Source: an uncultured Acidobacteriota bacterium (GTDB taxonomy: Bacteria > Acidobacteriota > Terriglobia > Terriglobales > Acidobacteriaceae). From it: a stretch of DNA of 64,000 nt. Of the stretch, positions 53,674 through 61,948 are shown piece after piece. The translations under genes and the position numbers were made by a program. The number at the start of each line of letters is the position of its first letter. The stretch's first letter is position 1. The notes beneath the pieces are model-generated. The model was not told the origin of the DNA. It saw nothing but the letters and a program-made list of their open reading frames with translations, and made no database searches. The stretch is from contig CAILAC010000009.1 in the NCBI GenBank assembly GCA_903832055.1, forward strand, positions 62,001 through 126,000, written 5' to 3'.

Positions 53674-54714
53674 CTATTCGCGTGTAAAGTGAACCGTGAG
53701 GTAGTTCTTACCTTCCGGGCGTTGTTTGGTTTTTGTGCCGTTAAACGTCTTGCCCGACTGATAGACAATCGCTGCAGCCAGCGGATTGACCGCGTCGGGT
53801 TTCAATAGCCGGGTAAATTCGATGGGCTCAAGGATGTGAGCGAGCTGACGCGAGCCGCCCGAACTAAAGTGTGATTGGTTGCTGTCGGTACTTCCGCCGC
53901 CGCTATAGTTGTCGAGATAGCGATATTCCCTACCTATCTGGTCGCTTGCATACTGGTTCGTTTCGGTGTCATTCTGCTGGTGAAAAATCTTGGTGCCAAG
54001 ATTGCCAAGCAGGCTCTTCGTGCGTGAGCCCGGCTGCATTTCTCCTAGCTCTTCGGAAATGTTGAGGATGTTCTGGGTGAGCAGGACATTCGCGATGCGT
54101 GATCCCCTGCAAGTCTGCTGGAAGAAGTTATCCCTGCGCGTGAGGAAGTATTGAGCCTCGTCCTGCCACAGAAAGCAAAGATTGGGAGAGTCATTCAGAT
54201 TGCGGCGAAGCCACGCCCGCTGAAACGCCAGCTTCATCAGGACGTTCACGGTACGTCCGGTTTCATGGCCACATTCCAGCAATGGAAAATCGCAGATGAT
54301 GATCTTGCCTTCGTGCGTCGTCATCTCCGGTGTGAATGTGCATTTACCGCTGCAGAAGAGTTCGTTGTAGGGCGAGAAGAGGAAGCGATCCGCCATGCCT
54401 GCCCAGGTCATGGCAATGGATGTGCGGGGACGCTCATCCAGGGCTGGCCAGGAGCCGAACATGTACTGAGTCGCCATCTTGAGATCGCCCCATTGTTCGG
54501 GCGATAACGATTCCTGGCGGGCCTCGACTTTGTTGGCGAGCTGAGCGCAGTAGGAACCTTCCTGCCATGCCTCATCCTTGTATTCGGTCGGGTTGGTTGG
54601 AAGTGATTTAATGACACGGTCGATGCTGACGATGGAGACGGGCTCGTTCGCAAGATCGATGAGGACAATGAGCGAATTACAGGTGCGCCTCTCGGATTGG
54701 GTATACAAAATCAT
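53674..54714 (-). pseudogene. N-terminally truncated TraG/VirD4-type coupling ATPase
   Basis: The frame encodes the C-terminal half of a conjugative coupling protein: IDLANEPVSIVSIDRVI, then the Walker-B region NLCFLWQDEAQYFL and the downstream ANVLLTQNILNISEEL, ending with a FTRLLKPD segment. The N-terminal membrane region and Walker A are absent. Homology stops at about 54675, where it abuts the RepA remnant on the other strand; the first 13 codons are only the antisense of that gene. It probably cannot work as an ATPase. Confidence 0.75.
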
Positions 54715-55192
54715 TCAGGGTTCGGAAGTGCTGACACTGAGCCGCGATTACTTTCGGCTTCGGAAACCAACCGACCGCCGCATTTATGAACTGGCCCGGA
54801 AGCATTGCGGGGAACAGGACGAATGGAAGATCTCGCTCGAACTGCTGCAGAAGAAGTCAGGCGCAAGCAGCCATTACCGCGAATTCAAGTCCATGATCCG
54901 GGAACTGGTGGAGAATGACCACCTGCCGGACTATCGGGTGGAACTAGACGACGAGATGGTTATTTTCCGAAATCGCATGAGCTTCCAACCCAAGGCTGCC
55001 GTAAGCTATCCCGTTCTTGATCCGGAAGCATATCTGCACGCAAAACAGGTCGCACCTGGCTACGACGTTTATTACCTGGAGCAAGAGTGGCGCAATTGGT
55101 GGGTGGAAAGCGGTATGCCGGAGCTTGGTTTCCCCGGCAAAGCCTTTGTCGGCTTCTGCAAATCACGTTACCAGCGCAATCCGAACCCATGA
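54668..55192 (+). pseudogene. N-terminally truncated RepA-type replication initiator
   Basis: 174 aa matching the C-terminal half of plasmid replication initiator A proteins: LSDWVYKIIQGSEVLTLSRD, YFRLRKPTDRRIYELARKHC, ISLELLQKKSGASSHYREF, VENDHLPDYRV and VAPGYDVYYLEQEWRNWW. The N-terminal winged-helix half, needed for origin binding, is missing. An ATG with a GAGG just upstream exists at 54668 but is probably fortuitous. The 5' edge meets the TraG remnant. Confidence 0.75.
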
Positions 55193-55228
55193 TCGTCGGG
55201 GTATCGGGAACATATCGACGACTTCCAA

Positions 55229-56461
55229 TCAACTCGCGCGCAAAGATTGCGCTAACCCGATCTCCCACTCATGGAGCATCCGCTCTCCGATTTCCGCAAA
55301 GTCCGGATTGCCTTTGATGTATGCGCGAATTTCCGTGGAGATGGTCAACACGGCTTCGCCGATACGGTCCAGAATCTGACGTACCCGTGCTGGCGCGCAA
55401 CCCGCGCGGGTTTCCCCGAGCCGTTGCAGCTCCTTCGCACTCGGCCAGTTCGTGCTGCCATTGAGCGTGAGCGCCATACGATCCTTGGGCAGGTAAACAG
55501 AGGTCGTCACGAGGTCATAAACGGGGGCGAGCCTGGCTTCGCCCAGAACGTCGTCGTAGACAATCCCGAAATTCTTCAGGTGTGCGTCACCGTTGCGCAG
55601 AACGCAATTGAGCACAATGAGGGTGAAGAGTTTCTCCAGATCCTCGCTGAGGCTTGGGGAATTCGCAAACTGCGTGAATCGCTTGAGAATCGACGTTTCG
55701 TAACTGCCGCTGTATTTTTGATCGGTGCGTTTGGCGTTAAGGACGCAGAAGTCCTCGAACCCGCGATAGGTGCCATCGATTCTGAGATCAAAGCGGTCAA
55801 CGACGAGCGCCCCGGCGTCCTCGGTGAGCTGGTAGTGCGGCACCTCTAGCCCACACTTTTCGGCGACCTTGAGGCAGAAGTATTCATTAGCCGCGAGCTG
55901 CGGATATTCGTTTGCTTCCCAGAATTTGATGATGTGCGTTGCGCCCCGGTAGCTTTCGGAGAGACGCGCGCCCGTCGTATGCGTGGCGGCGAACGCCTTT
56001 TCATCACGGATCAGAAACTTGGGCTGCACGCCGCTGATGCCGGAGAAGGTGGCAAACTTGTCGATGAGGTAGCGGAACAGGTCTCCGCCGCGCCGCCGCG
56101 CGAGGATCTCATCGACCGACTGAAAGGGTACATCCTCATCCAGTCGTTCTTGCTGGCCGGTGTAGCGTGTGCGGCCAACCTGGGAGCGCCCGACGATTCC
56201 CAGGAGGTCAAAATCATCAAAAGTGCCGGTGGCCTTGGCAAATGCCAGACGCAGGCGCTCGCGCAATGCGCCTTCGGGCAGGTTCATCTCAAAGATGGGA
56301 GCGATGCCATAGCGCATGTCCCATGACGCGAGACGCACGGGCATGGTAACCGAGATCGCGCGCGCGGGGAGGGCATCCGGCAGGTAGAGAAAGGTGCTGC
56401 CACGCTCCTGGGAGCGACCCAGCAATCCGGCTTCAGCCGCGTCGGTCCAGACTTTGATCAT
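55229..56461 (-). CDS. hipA: HipA-family serine/threonine kinase toxin
   Basis: 410-aa full-length HipA. The Ser-containing loop is in FSGISGVQPKFLIRD, the ATP-binding lysine in THIIKFWEANEYPQLAANEY, the catalytic loop is NGDAHLKNFGI and the metal Asp is in APVYDLVTTSVY. HipA kinases phosphorylate and inactivate glutamyl-tRNA synthetase or related targets; the target here is unknown. I chose ATG 56461 because GAGGAG lies four bases upstream within hipB; an ATG at 56473 is an alternative. It overlaps hipB by 29 bp. Confidence 0.92.
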   Translation of the reverse strand: MIKVWTDAAEAGLLGRSQERGSTFLYLPDALPARAISVTMPVRLASWDMRYGIAPIFEMNLPEGALRERLRLAFAKATGTFDDFDLLGIVGRSQVGRTRYTGQQERLDEDVPFQSVDEILARRRGGDLFRYLIDKFATFSGISGVQPKFLIRDEKAFAATHTTGARLSESYRGATHIIKFWEANEYPQLAANEYFCLKVAEKCGLEVPHYQLTEDAGALVVDRFDLRIDGTYRGFEDFCVLNAKRTDQKYSGSYETSILKRFTQFANSPSLSEDLEKLFTLIVLNCVLRNGDAHLKNFGIVYDDVLGEARLAPVYDLVTTSVYLPKDRMALTLNGSTNWPSAKELQRLGETRAGCAPARVRQILDRIGEAVLTISTEIRAYIKGNPDFAEIGERMLHEWEIGLAQSLRAS

Positions 56462-56711
56462 CGCGCTCCTCATTCATGAGTTCGTCAAGCGTTGGCCGGT
56501 GCGACGCTGTGTCCTGGAGCTTCAGCTCCATGCCAAGGGCCGAGAGTATTTTGCTGATCTTGGAAAACCCCAGTTCTCCGATGCGGCTGTTTTCCAGCGC
56601 GTCCAGAGTTGAATGCCCGACAGAGGCCTTCTTGGCCAGCATCGCCTGAGAGAGGCCGAGTGCTTTGCGTCTGGCGGCGATCTGCTCGCCTATCGAGGAC
56701 AGGGTCAACAT
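56433..56711 (-). CDS. hipB: HipB-family antitoxin (XRE helix-turn-helix)
   Basis: 92-aa DNA-binding antitoxin. The HTH is IAARRKALGLSQAMLAKKAS followed by VGHSTLDALENSRIG. It neutralises HipA and represses the operon. Two matching operator-like repeats lie immediately upstream (56713-56770); the first is 1 bp from the start codon, and no ribosome binding site is seen, suggesting a very short or leaderless mRNA. Confidence 0.92.
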   Translation of the reverse strand: MLTLSSIGEQIAARRKALGLSQAMLAKKASVGHSTLDALENSRIGELGFSKISKILSALGMELKLQDTASHRPTLDELMNEERDDQSLDRRG

Positions 56712-56712
56712 T

Positions 56713-56770
56713 TACCCAATATATGAGGTATTTATAGGAAAGTCCATCATTTTACCTGGTATATGAGGCA
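56713..56770. promoter_or_regulatory. paired hipBA operators
   Basis: Two 18-bp sites with dyad ends, TACCCAATATATGAGGTA (56713-56730) and TACCTGGTATATGAGGCA (56753-56770), exactly 40 bp apart. The TACC-N10-GGTA layout is like the TATCC-N8-GGATA operators of E. coli HipB. A TATAAA between them on the minus strand is a possible -10 element. Confidence 0.7.
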
Positions 56771-56851
56771 ATAAAGCGACATGAACAAATAAGATCTACC
56801 GTCATATTTTAGACCTTTACCCAGGAAGAGTAGAGGTTTGGACGGTTTTCC

Positions 56852-56871
56852 AACCCACATTCCAACCCACA
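56852..56871. repeat. right arm-type repeats
   Basis: Two AACCCACA direct repeats (56852-56859, 56864-56871) with a 12-bp period, 81 bp inside the right att core and in the same orientation as the pair at 50746-50765. Confidence 0.7.
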
Positions 56872-56952
56872 AATGCTGTGTTCTTGCGCGACTTCCGTGT
56901 GTTTAGGCAGTCCCCACGGTGTTATAAGTCGTTTGATACCGAATGCGGGCCG

Positions 56953-57000
56953 ATTGACACGGTAGAGGTCAGGAGTTCGAGTCTCCTCGTGCCTACCATA
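56953..57000. repeat. right attachment core (attR), tRNA-Val 3' fragment
   Basis: 48 bp identical to 50661-50708: the anticodon loop to CCA of tRNA-Val without a 5' half. It cannot form a tRNA. Confidence 0.9.
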
Positions 57001-57086
57001 TATCCATTAGATTTACGGCCCTTTGCCTAACAGTTCTCACCCAACTTCCACTCAGATTGACTGCATTCCCCGGGTCTCGCGCAGAG

Positions 57087-58574
57087 TCAAAGTGTCCCCG
57101 TCAGCAGATGCGGACGCTCGTTCATCAGCTTGACGATCAGTTCACCGAAGAGTGTATTCGCCCAGGCAAACCAGGGCCGGGTAAATTCCGCTGGATTGTC
57201 CGGATGAAATGTCTCGTGCATCAATCCAGTGCCCGCGGTGGTATCGCGCAGCCAGCGGAGGCACTGGCGAATCTCGGCATCCTGCGTGGACGTGAAGGCG
57301 CGCATCATGATTGACATGGGCCAGACGTTGTTCATTCCCTGATGCGGGCCGCCGATGCCTTCAGCATATTTGCCGCGAAAGAAGTAGGGGTTGGACATGC
57401 TCAGGGCAAAGTTGCGGGTGCGCTGGTAGAGCGGGTCGTCGATTTTGCAGCAGCCCAGATACGCCAGGCTCAGCAGTCCGGGAGCGTTGGCGTCATCCAT
57501 GAGCACCGTGCCGCCGTAGCCATCCACTTCATAGGCCCAGATGACGCCGTGCTCGGGGTGATGGACTGTGCCGTACTGGCGGAGGGCCCCTTCGACCTCT
57601 GCGGCGAGCGCAAGGCACTCAGTGGCGAGCTTCTCGTCGTTGAGCGCGTGCGTGGCGAGTTCGCTGAGCTGGCGCAGGCTGTTGACAGCAAAGAGGTTGG
57701 CCGGGATGAAGAGCGGAAAGATGCAGGCGTCGTCCGATGGGCGAAAGCCTGAAAAGATGAGCCCGACCGGGCGAGCCGGGTTTCCAAAGCCGCTCAGCGG
57801 CATCATCTCGGTCGAAATGGGGGATTCGCGCTGGAAGGAGTAGGGGCCGGGGGAGTGCTTGCGCTGTTGCTCGCGAAAGGTCTGGACGATCTTCCACGCG
57901 GTCGCTTTCCACTGGTCGTCAAAGGGATTGTCGGCCGTGGCGGGCAGCGATTTTGCCGCACTCCAGTAGCCGTGCGCCAGGCGAATCGGGTAGCAGAGTG
58001 AGTCGATCTCCCATTTGCGTTCGCCCACGCCGGGGATGTGTGTGGTCTGGTCAGAGACTGCCCAGCTGAGCGGCTTGTCGGTCGGGCTGTGAAGAAAGGC
58101 GTTGGCGTAGGGGTCAGTGAGGATCATGCGCCCCTGTCGGCGGATGAGCCCTTCGACAAGGGTGCGGAGTCTGGGGTCGCTTTTGACCAGTGGCAGATAG
58201 GGCACAACCTGCGCCGATGAGTCACGCAGCCACATGGCGTCGATGTCTCCGGTGACCACGTAGGTGTCGGCCTTGCCTTCCCAGGAACCGGTGGTGACGG
58301 TGGTGTCGAGGGTGTTGGGGAAGCAGTTCTCAAAGAGGATCGCGATCGCGGGGTCGGCGATTTTGGGCTTGAGGCTGGCGATGAGGGCTTCGACGGCTGA
58401 GCTCTGGAAGCGGCGTTGAGCCAGAGCCGGGCGGGCCGGCGGCAGCGATGTGACGGGGGATGCGGATGGGGAGGGCAGCAGGGATTCCGCCACGGCGGCG
58501 ATGCCGGTGGGCTTGAGCGAGAGAGCAGCTGCGCCGAGCAAAAAGCTCCGGCGGCTGGGAGATTGTGGCGACAT
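57087..58574 (-). CDS. GH125 exo-alpha-1,6-mannosidase-type enzyme, Tat-exported
   Basis: 495 aa with a Tat signal (SRRSFLLGAAALSL). Family GH125 (DUF1237) core: DTYVVTGDIDAMWLRDSSAQ, LIRRQGRMILTDPYANAF, WEIDSLCYPIRLAHGYW and GGPHQGMNNVWPMSIMMRAF. Characterised members remove alpha-1,6-mannose from glycans. ATG 58574 has GGAGG eight bases upstream; upstream in-frame Mets would bury the Tat signal. It diverges from the GH116 gene across a 632-bp gap. Confidence 0.92.
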   Translation of the reverse strand: MSPQSPSRRSFLLGAAALSLKPTGIAAVAESLLPSPSASPVTSLPPARPALAQRRFQSSAVEALIASLKPKIADPAIAILFENCFPNTLDTTVTTGSWEGKADTYVVTGDIDAMWLRDSSAQVVPYLPLVKSDPRLRTLVEGLIRRQGRMILTDPYANAFLHSPTDKPLSWAVSDQTTHIPGVGERKWEIDSLCYPIRLAHGYWSAAKSLPATADNPFDDQWKATAWKIVQTFREQQRKHSPGPYSFQRESPISTEMMPLSGFGNPARPVGLIFSGFRPSDDACIFPLFIPANLFAVNSLRQLSELATHALNDEKLATECLALAAEVEGALRQYGTVHHPEHGVIWAYEVDGYGGTVLMDDANAPGLLSLAYLGCCKIDDPLYQRTRNFALSMSNPYFFRGKYAEGIGGPHQGMNNVWPMSIMMRAFTSTQDAEIRQCLRWLRDTTAGTGLMHETFHPDNPAEFTRPWFAWANTLFGELIVKLMNERPHLLTGTL

Positions 58575-59028
58575 CCGGAACCCTCCAATACTTCGAGGTA
58601 AGGTTAGCATTCCCGGATTCGCCTGGGGGCAGGCGGCCTGCGCTTCGTGAGTGTTATGCGTGGAACAATTTGGGGCTTGGTGGCGGGGCAAAAAAGTGTC
58701 AAGCGGATTTGTTGGAAGCTGTTTGGTTTGTGGGGGTTGGGTTTGCGCGGAATTTCGTGGTTTTGTGCATCCGTAACTGACGGTTTTTGCCCATCATAAA
58801 TTTGTGATGTTCCACAGGCTGCGGGGAGGACCAGCCAGGTTGGCCTGGAGGCCGAGATATATGGGGTTTCGGCCAAGCCTGACTCTCTTCCCGCATGCGT
58901 CTACCATGACTCAATCTCAACCGTGCCTCTTTAACCCGTGATGGAATGGCGAAAGCTTGACCATGGCCAGATTGTAACTTGTAAAGGTCGTGGAGGGTCT
59001 TTATTCCTGAGAGTGTTGGGCGTTGAGA

Positions 59029-59068
59029 AGCCCACATTTCAAAAGCGAGATGTGGGGCACCCAGATTC
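59029..59068. repeat. dispersed hairpin repeat, copy B
   Basis: GCCCACATTTC pairs imperfectly with GAGATGTGGGGC around AAAAGC, followed by ACCCAGATTC. About 33 of 42 positions agree with copy A at 47498-47539. Confidence 0.7.
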
Positions 59069-59161
59069 GTTATTTATCAGATATGGGCTACCGGGCGAAC
59101 TCTCAACCCCGGCGTCCAAAGGCGAAGGACCGGGGGCACCCGGCATCGCGGGTAGTGGGGC

Positions 59162-59187
59162 AGGCATTACAATTCGTGCGAATGCCT
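59162..59187. promoter_or_regulatory. two overlapping palindromes before the GH116 gene
   Basis: AGGCATT (59162-59168) and AATGCCT (59181-59187) form one dyad; ATTCG-TG-CGAAT (59172-59183) forms a second that shares its right arm. They end 19 bp before the GH116 start and could be an operator or a mutually exclusive RNA pair. Confidence 0.45.
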
Positions 59188-59206
59188 GACTGAAGGAAAA
59201 TTTGCT

Positions 59207-61948
59207 ATGACACGTAAGCTGACCCTCGATCGCCGGGATTTTCTCAAGCAGGCGGCGGGCGCAATTGGCGCTACGACGTTCGCGGAGCGTAATACCACTG
59301 CGGCCCCCGCAGCTGTCGAGCCTGAATCTCAGGGCCATGCACAGGCGGCGCATGCGGGTGACGAGGTTGGTTATCCACGCCGCTTCAGCGGGCGGCAACT
59401 GCGCATGATTTCCTTTCCCCTGGGCGGCGTGGCGGCGGGCAGCATTGGCCTGGGCGGGCGTGGGCAGCTCACCAACTGGGAGATATTCAACCGCCCCAAC
59501 AAGGGCTACCGGCCCACCTATGCCTTCCCTTCGATCTGGGCGCAGGCCGGGGAGGCAAAGCCGGTGACGCGGGTGCTGGAGTCGCGCATTCAGCCGCCGT
59601 ATGAGGGGCAGGATGGTCTGGGTTCGAGCAATGCTCCCGGCCTGAGTCGGCTGGAGTCGGCGACGTTTACGGGCGAATATCCGCTGGCGCATATCGCGTT
59701 TGCAGACGGTTCGCTGCCGGTACAGGTGGAGCTTGAGGCTTTTTCTCCGTTCATTCCTCATGACGCGGATGATTCGGGGCTACCGGTGGCGATTTTGCGC
59801 TACCGGGTCAGGAATCCCGGCGCAGTGGCCGCGCATGTAAGCATTGCCTTCTCCATCGAAAACCCGGTGACCACGCGGGAAGACGACGGCGGCGCGGCAG
59901 AGCAGAAGGCCGATCAGGGGCGGCGCAATGAGTTTCGCCGGGAAAACGGAATCGCCGGGCTGGTGCTGGGGAATCCCGCGCTGGCTTCGGATGCAGCCAT
60001 GGCGGGCGAAATTGTGATTGCGGCGACGGTTGACGGCTCTGCTGAGGTTTCGCATTGGACCGGCTGGCCGATGGGCCGGTGGTGGAATGCGCCGCTGCAT
60101 TTCTGGGATCAGTTCTCCAAGACCGGCGACCTGCCGCCGGAGTCAGGGGCGCGCAACACCGTGGGCGTGCTTTGCCTCAAGCGCACTATCCCGGCGGGCG
60201 AGACGGCGAGCTTTGAATTTCTGCTCGGCTGGCGCTTTCCCAACCGCACACCCGACTGGTGCGGGTGGGAGGCTCCCAAGGGTGAGGGCAAGACCATCAT
60301 CGGCAACGCGTATGCGGCGCGGTTCAAGAGCGCATGGGAGGCTGTCGCCTACGCCGCGCAAAACCTCAAGCCGCTGGAGACGAAGACGCGCATGTTCGCG
60401 CAGGCCCTGCGGGAGAGTACGCTGCCTGCCGAGGTGAAGGAGGCAGCGAGCGCCAATCTTTCCACGCTGGCGACGACAACCTGCTTCCGCACCGCTGATG
60501 GCGAGTTTCACGGCTTTGAGGGCAGTGACGATACGCGCGGCTGCTGCTTTGGCAACTGCACGCATGTGTGGAATTACGAGTCGGTGACGCCGTTTTTGTT
60601 TCCATCGTTTGCGCGGTCGCTGCGCCGCAGTGCCTTTGGCTATTCGATGGATGATGCCGGGGCGATCCACTTCAGGCAGTTGCTGCCTGCGGGCAATGGG
60701 CGTTCGGGCTTTGCCGCAGCCGATGGCCAGATGGGCCAGATCATGCATGCCTGGCTTGACTGGAAGATCAGTGGCGACAGGGAACTGCTGCGCGCAACCT
60801 GGCCCTCGATGAAGAAGGCGCTGGAGTTTGCCTGGGTGCCGGGCGGGTGGGATGCAAATCGCGATGGCGTCATGGAAGGTGTGCAGCACAATACCTACGA
60901 TGTTGAGTTTTACGGGCCCAACCCGATGTGCGGCATCTATTACCTGGGCGCGTTGCGTGCCGGGGAAGAGATGGCGCTGGCCGTGGGCGACGCCGCCTCC
61001 GCGCAGACCTACCGCAGCCTTTTTGAACAGGGAAGCCGCTGGACCGACGCCAACCTGTTTAACGACGAATACTACATTCAAAAGCCGCGCGGCTTTCGCA
61101 AGGAAGAGATTGCGAACAATCTGCGCAGCGACATGGGTTCAGAAAACACGGAGACTCCCGAATACCAGGTGGGCGCGGGGTGCCTGGTTGACCAACTCGT
61201 CGGCCAGTACCTGGCGGATATCTGCGGTCTGGGACCACTGGTTTCGCCGGAAAAGATTCGCGCCACGCTGCGGTCAATCTACCGCTATAACTACAAGCGC
61301 AATCTGACGCAACACAACAACACCGAGCGCACCTTTGCCCTGAACGACGAAGCCTCAGTCGTGATCTGCGACTACGGCAAGGCTGAAAGGCCTTACGTTC
61401 CGTTTCCTTATTTCGCCGAAACCATGACCGGCTTTGAATACACGGCGGCGGTGCTGATGATGTCGTGGGGCATGGTCGATGAGGGGCTGGAGTGCGTGCG
61501 CAATACGCGCCTGCGCTACGACGGCGAAAAGCGCAATCCCTGGGACGAGGCGGAGTGCGGCCACCATTATGCGCGGGCCATGGCCTCATGGTCGGCGGTC
61601 GTCGCTCTGAGCGGGTTCAGCTATCACGGCGCGGAGGCTTCGGTGGTTGCGGTACCGCTGCGGGCGGGCGCTCATTTCAAATGCTTCTGGTCGAGCGGCA
61701 CAGGATGGGGCACCTTTGCCCTGAGCCGGACTGCAAACGGCACTCGCCTTACAGTCACCGTGCTGGCCGGAACGCTGGCTTGCCGCAGTTGCGAATTCGC
61801 GGCACCGGGCGGTACTGCCTCTGTGACGATTGCCGGAAAGGCCATCGAGAGCAAGGTCACAAGGCGCGACTCTCATGCGGTTGTGACCCTTGCAGCAACT
61901 GCAAACCTGACCGCGCAGGATGAAATTCACATCGAGGTGCATGGGTGA
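59207..61948 (+). CDS. GH116 glycosidase (GBA2-like), Tat-exported
   Basis: 913 aa with a Tat signal (LDRRDFLKQAAGAIGATTF). N-terminal beta-sandwich (about 55-330: FPLGGVAAGSIGLGGRGQ, NWEIFNRPN) and (alpha/alpha)6 barrel (about 395-830). The nucleophile Glu is in HNTYDVEFYGPNPMC and a second key region is ECGHHYARAMASWS; FGNCTHVWNYE is also conserved. GH116 enzymes act on beta-glucosides or beta-xylosides, including glucosylceramide; the substrate here is unknown. AAGGA nine bases upstream. It overlaps the G3E GTPase gene by 4 bp. Confidence 0.93.
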   Translation: MTRKLTLDRRDFLKQAAGAIGATTFAERNTTAAPAAVEPESQGHAQAAHAGDEVGYPRRFSGRQLRMISFPLGGVAAGSIGLGGRGQLTNWEIFNRPNKGYRPTYAFPSIWAQAGEAKPVTRVLESRIQPPYEGQDGLGSSNAPGLSRLESATFTGEYPLAHIAFADGSLPVQVELEAFSPFIPHDADDSGLPVAILRYRVRNPGAVAAHVSIAFSIENPVTTREDDGGAAEQKADQGRRNEFRRENGIAGLVLGNPALASDAAMAGEIVIAATVDGSAEVSHWTGWPMGRWWNAPLHFWDQFSKTGDLPPESGARNTVGVLCLKRTIPAGETASFEFLLGWRFPNRTPDWCGWEAPKGEGKTIIGNAYAARFKSAWEAVAYAAQNLKPLETKTRMFAQALRESTLPAEVKEAASANLSTLATTTCFRTADGEFHGFEGSDDTRGCCFGNCTHVWNYESVTPFLFPSFARSLRRSAFGYSMDDAGAIHFRQLLPAGNGRSGFAAADGQMGQIMHAWLDWKISGDRELLRATWPSMKKALEFAWVPGGWDANRDGVMEGVQHNTYDVEFYGPNPMCGIYYLGALRAGEEMALAVGDAASAQTYRSLFEQGSRWTDANLFNDEYYIQKPRGFRKEEIANNLRSDMGSENTETPEYQVGAGCLVDQLVGQYLADICGLGPLVSPEKIRATLRSIYRYNYKRNLTQHNNTERTFALNDEASVVICDYGKAERPYVPFPYFAETMTGFEYTAAVLMMSWGMVDEGLECVRNTRLRYDGEKRNPWDEAECGHHYARAMASWSAVVALSGFSYHGAEASVVAVPLRAGAHFKCFWSSGTGWGTFALSRTANGTRLTVTVLAGTLACRSCEFAAPGGTASVTIAGKAIESKVTRRDSHAVVTLAATANLTAQDEIHIEVHG

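Larger units (their letters stand above)
50661..57000. mobile_element. 6.3-kb element integrated at tRNA-Val
   Basis: Bounded by 48-bp perfect direct repeats (50661-50708 and 56953-57000), each starting exactly at the anticodon loop of tRNA-Val. The left copy completes the tRNA; the right copy is the displaced 3' fragment. Contents: tyrosine integrase next to the tRNA, an excisionase-like HTH gene, two membrane proteins, remnants of TraG/VirD4 and RepA, and hipBA. There is no complete transfer or replication set, so it is probably a non-autonomous remnant. Confidence 0.9.
58575..59206. other. 632-bp divergent gap between GH125 and GH116 genes
   Basis: No credible gene. It contains a small CCAGG/CCTGG hairpin near 58840, repeat copy B (59029-59068) and two overlapping palindromes just before the GH116 start (59162-59187). 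It probably carries the promoters of both glycosidase genes. Confidence 0.5.

Noticed and set aside
56953-57000. possible second tRNA-Val gene
   Set aside because: Only the 3' half is present; no D-arm or 5' acceptor strand precedes it, so it is the attR fragment.
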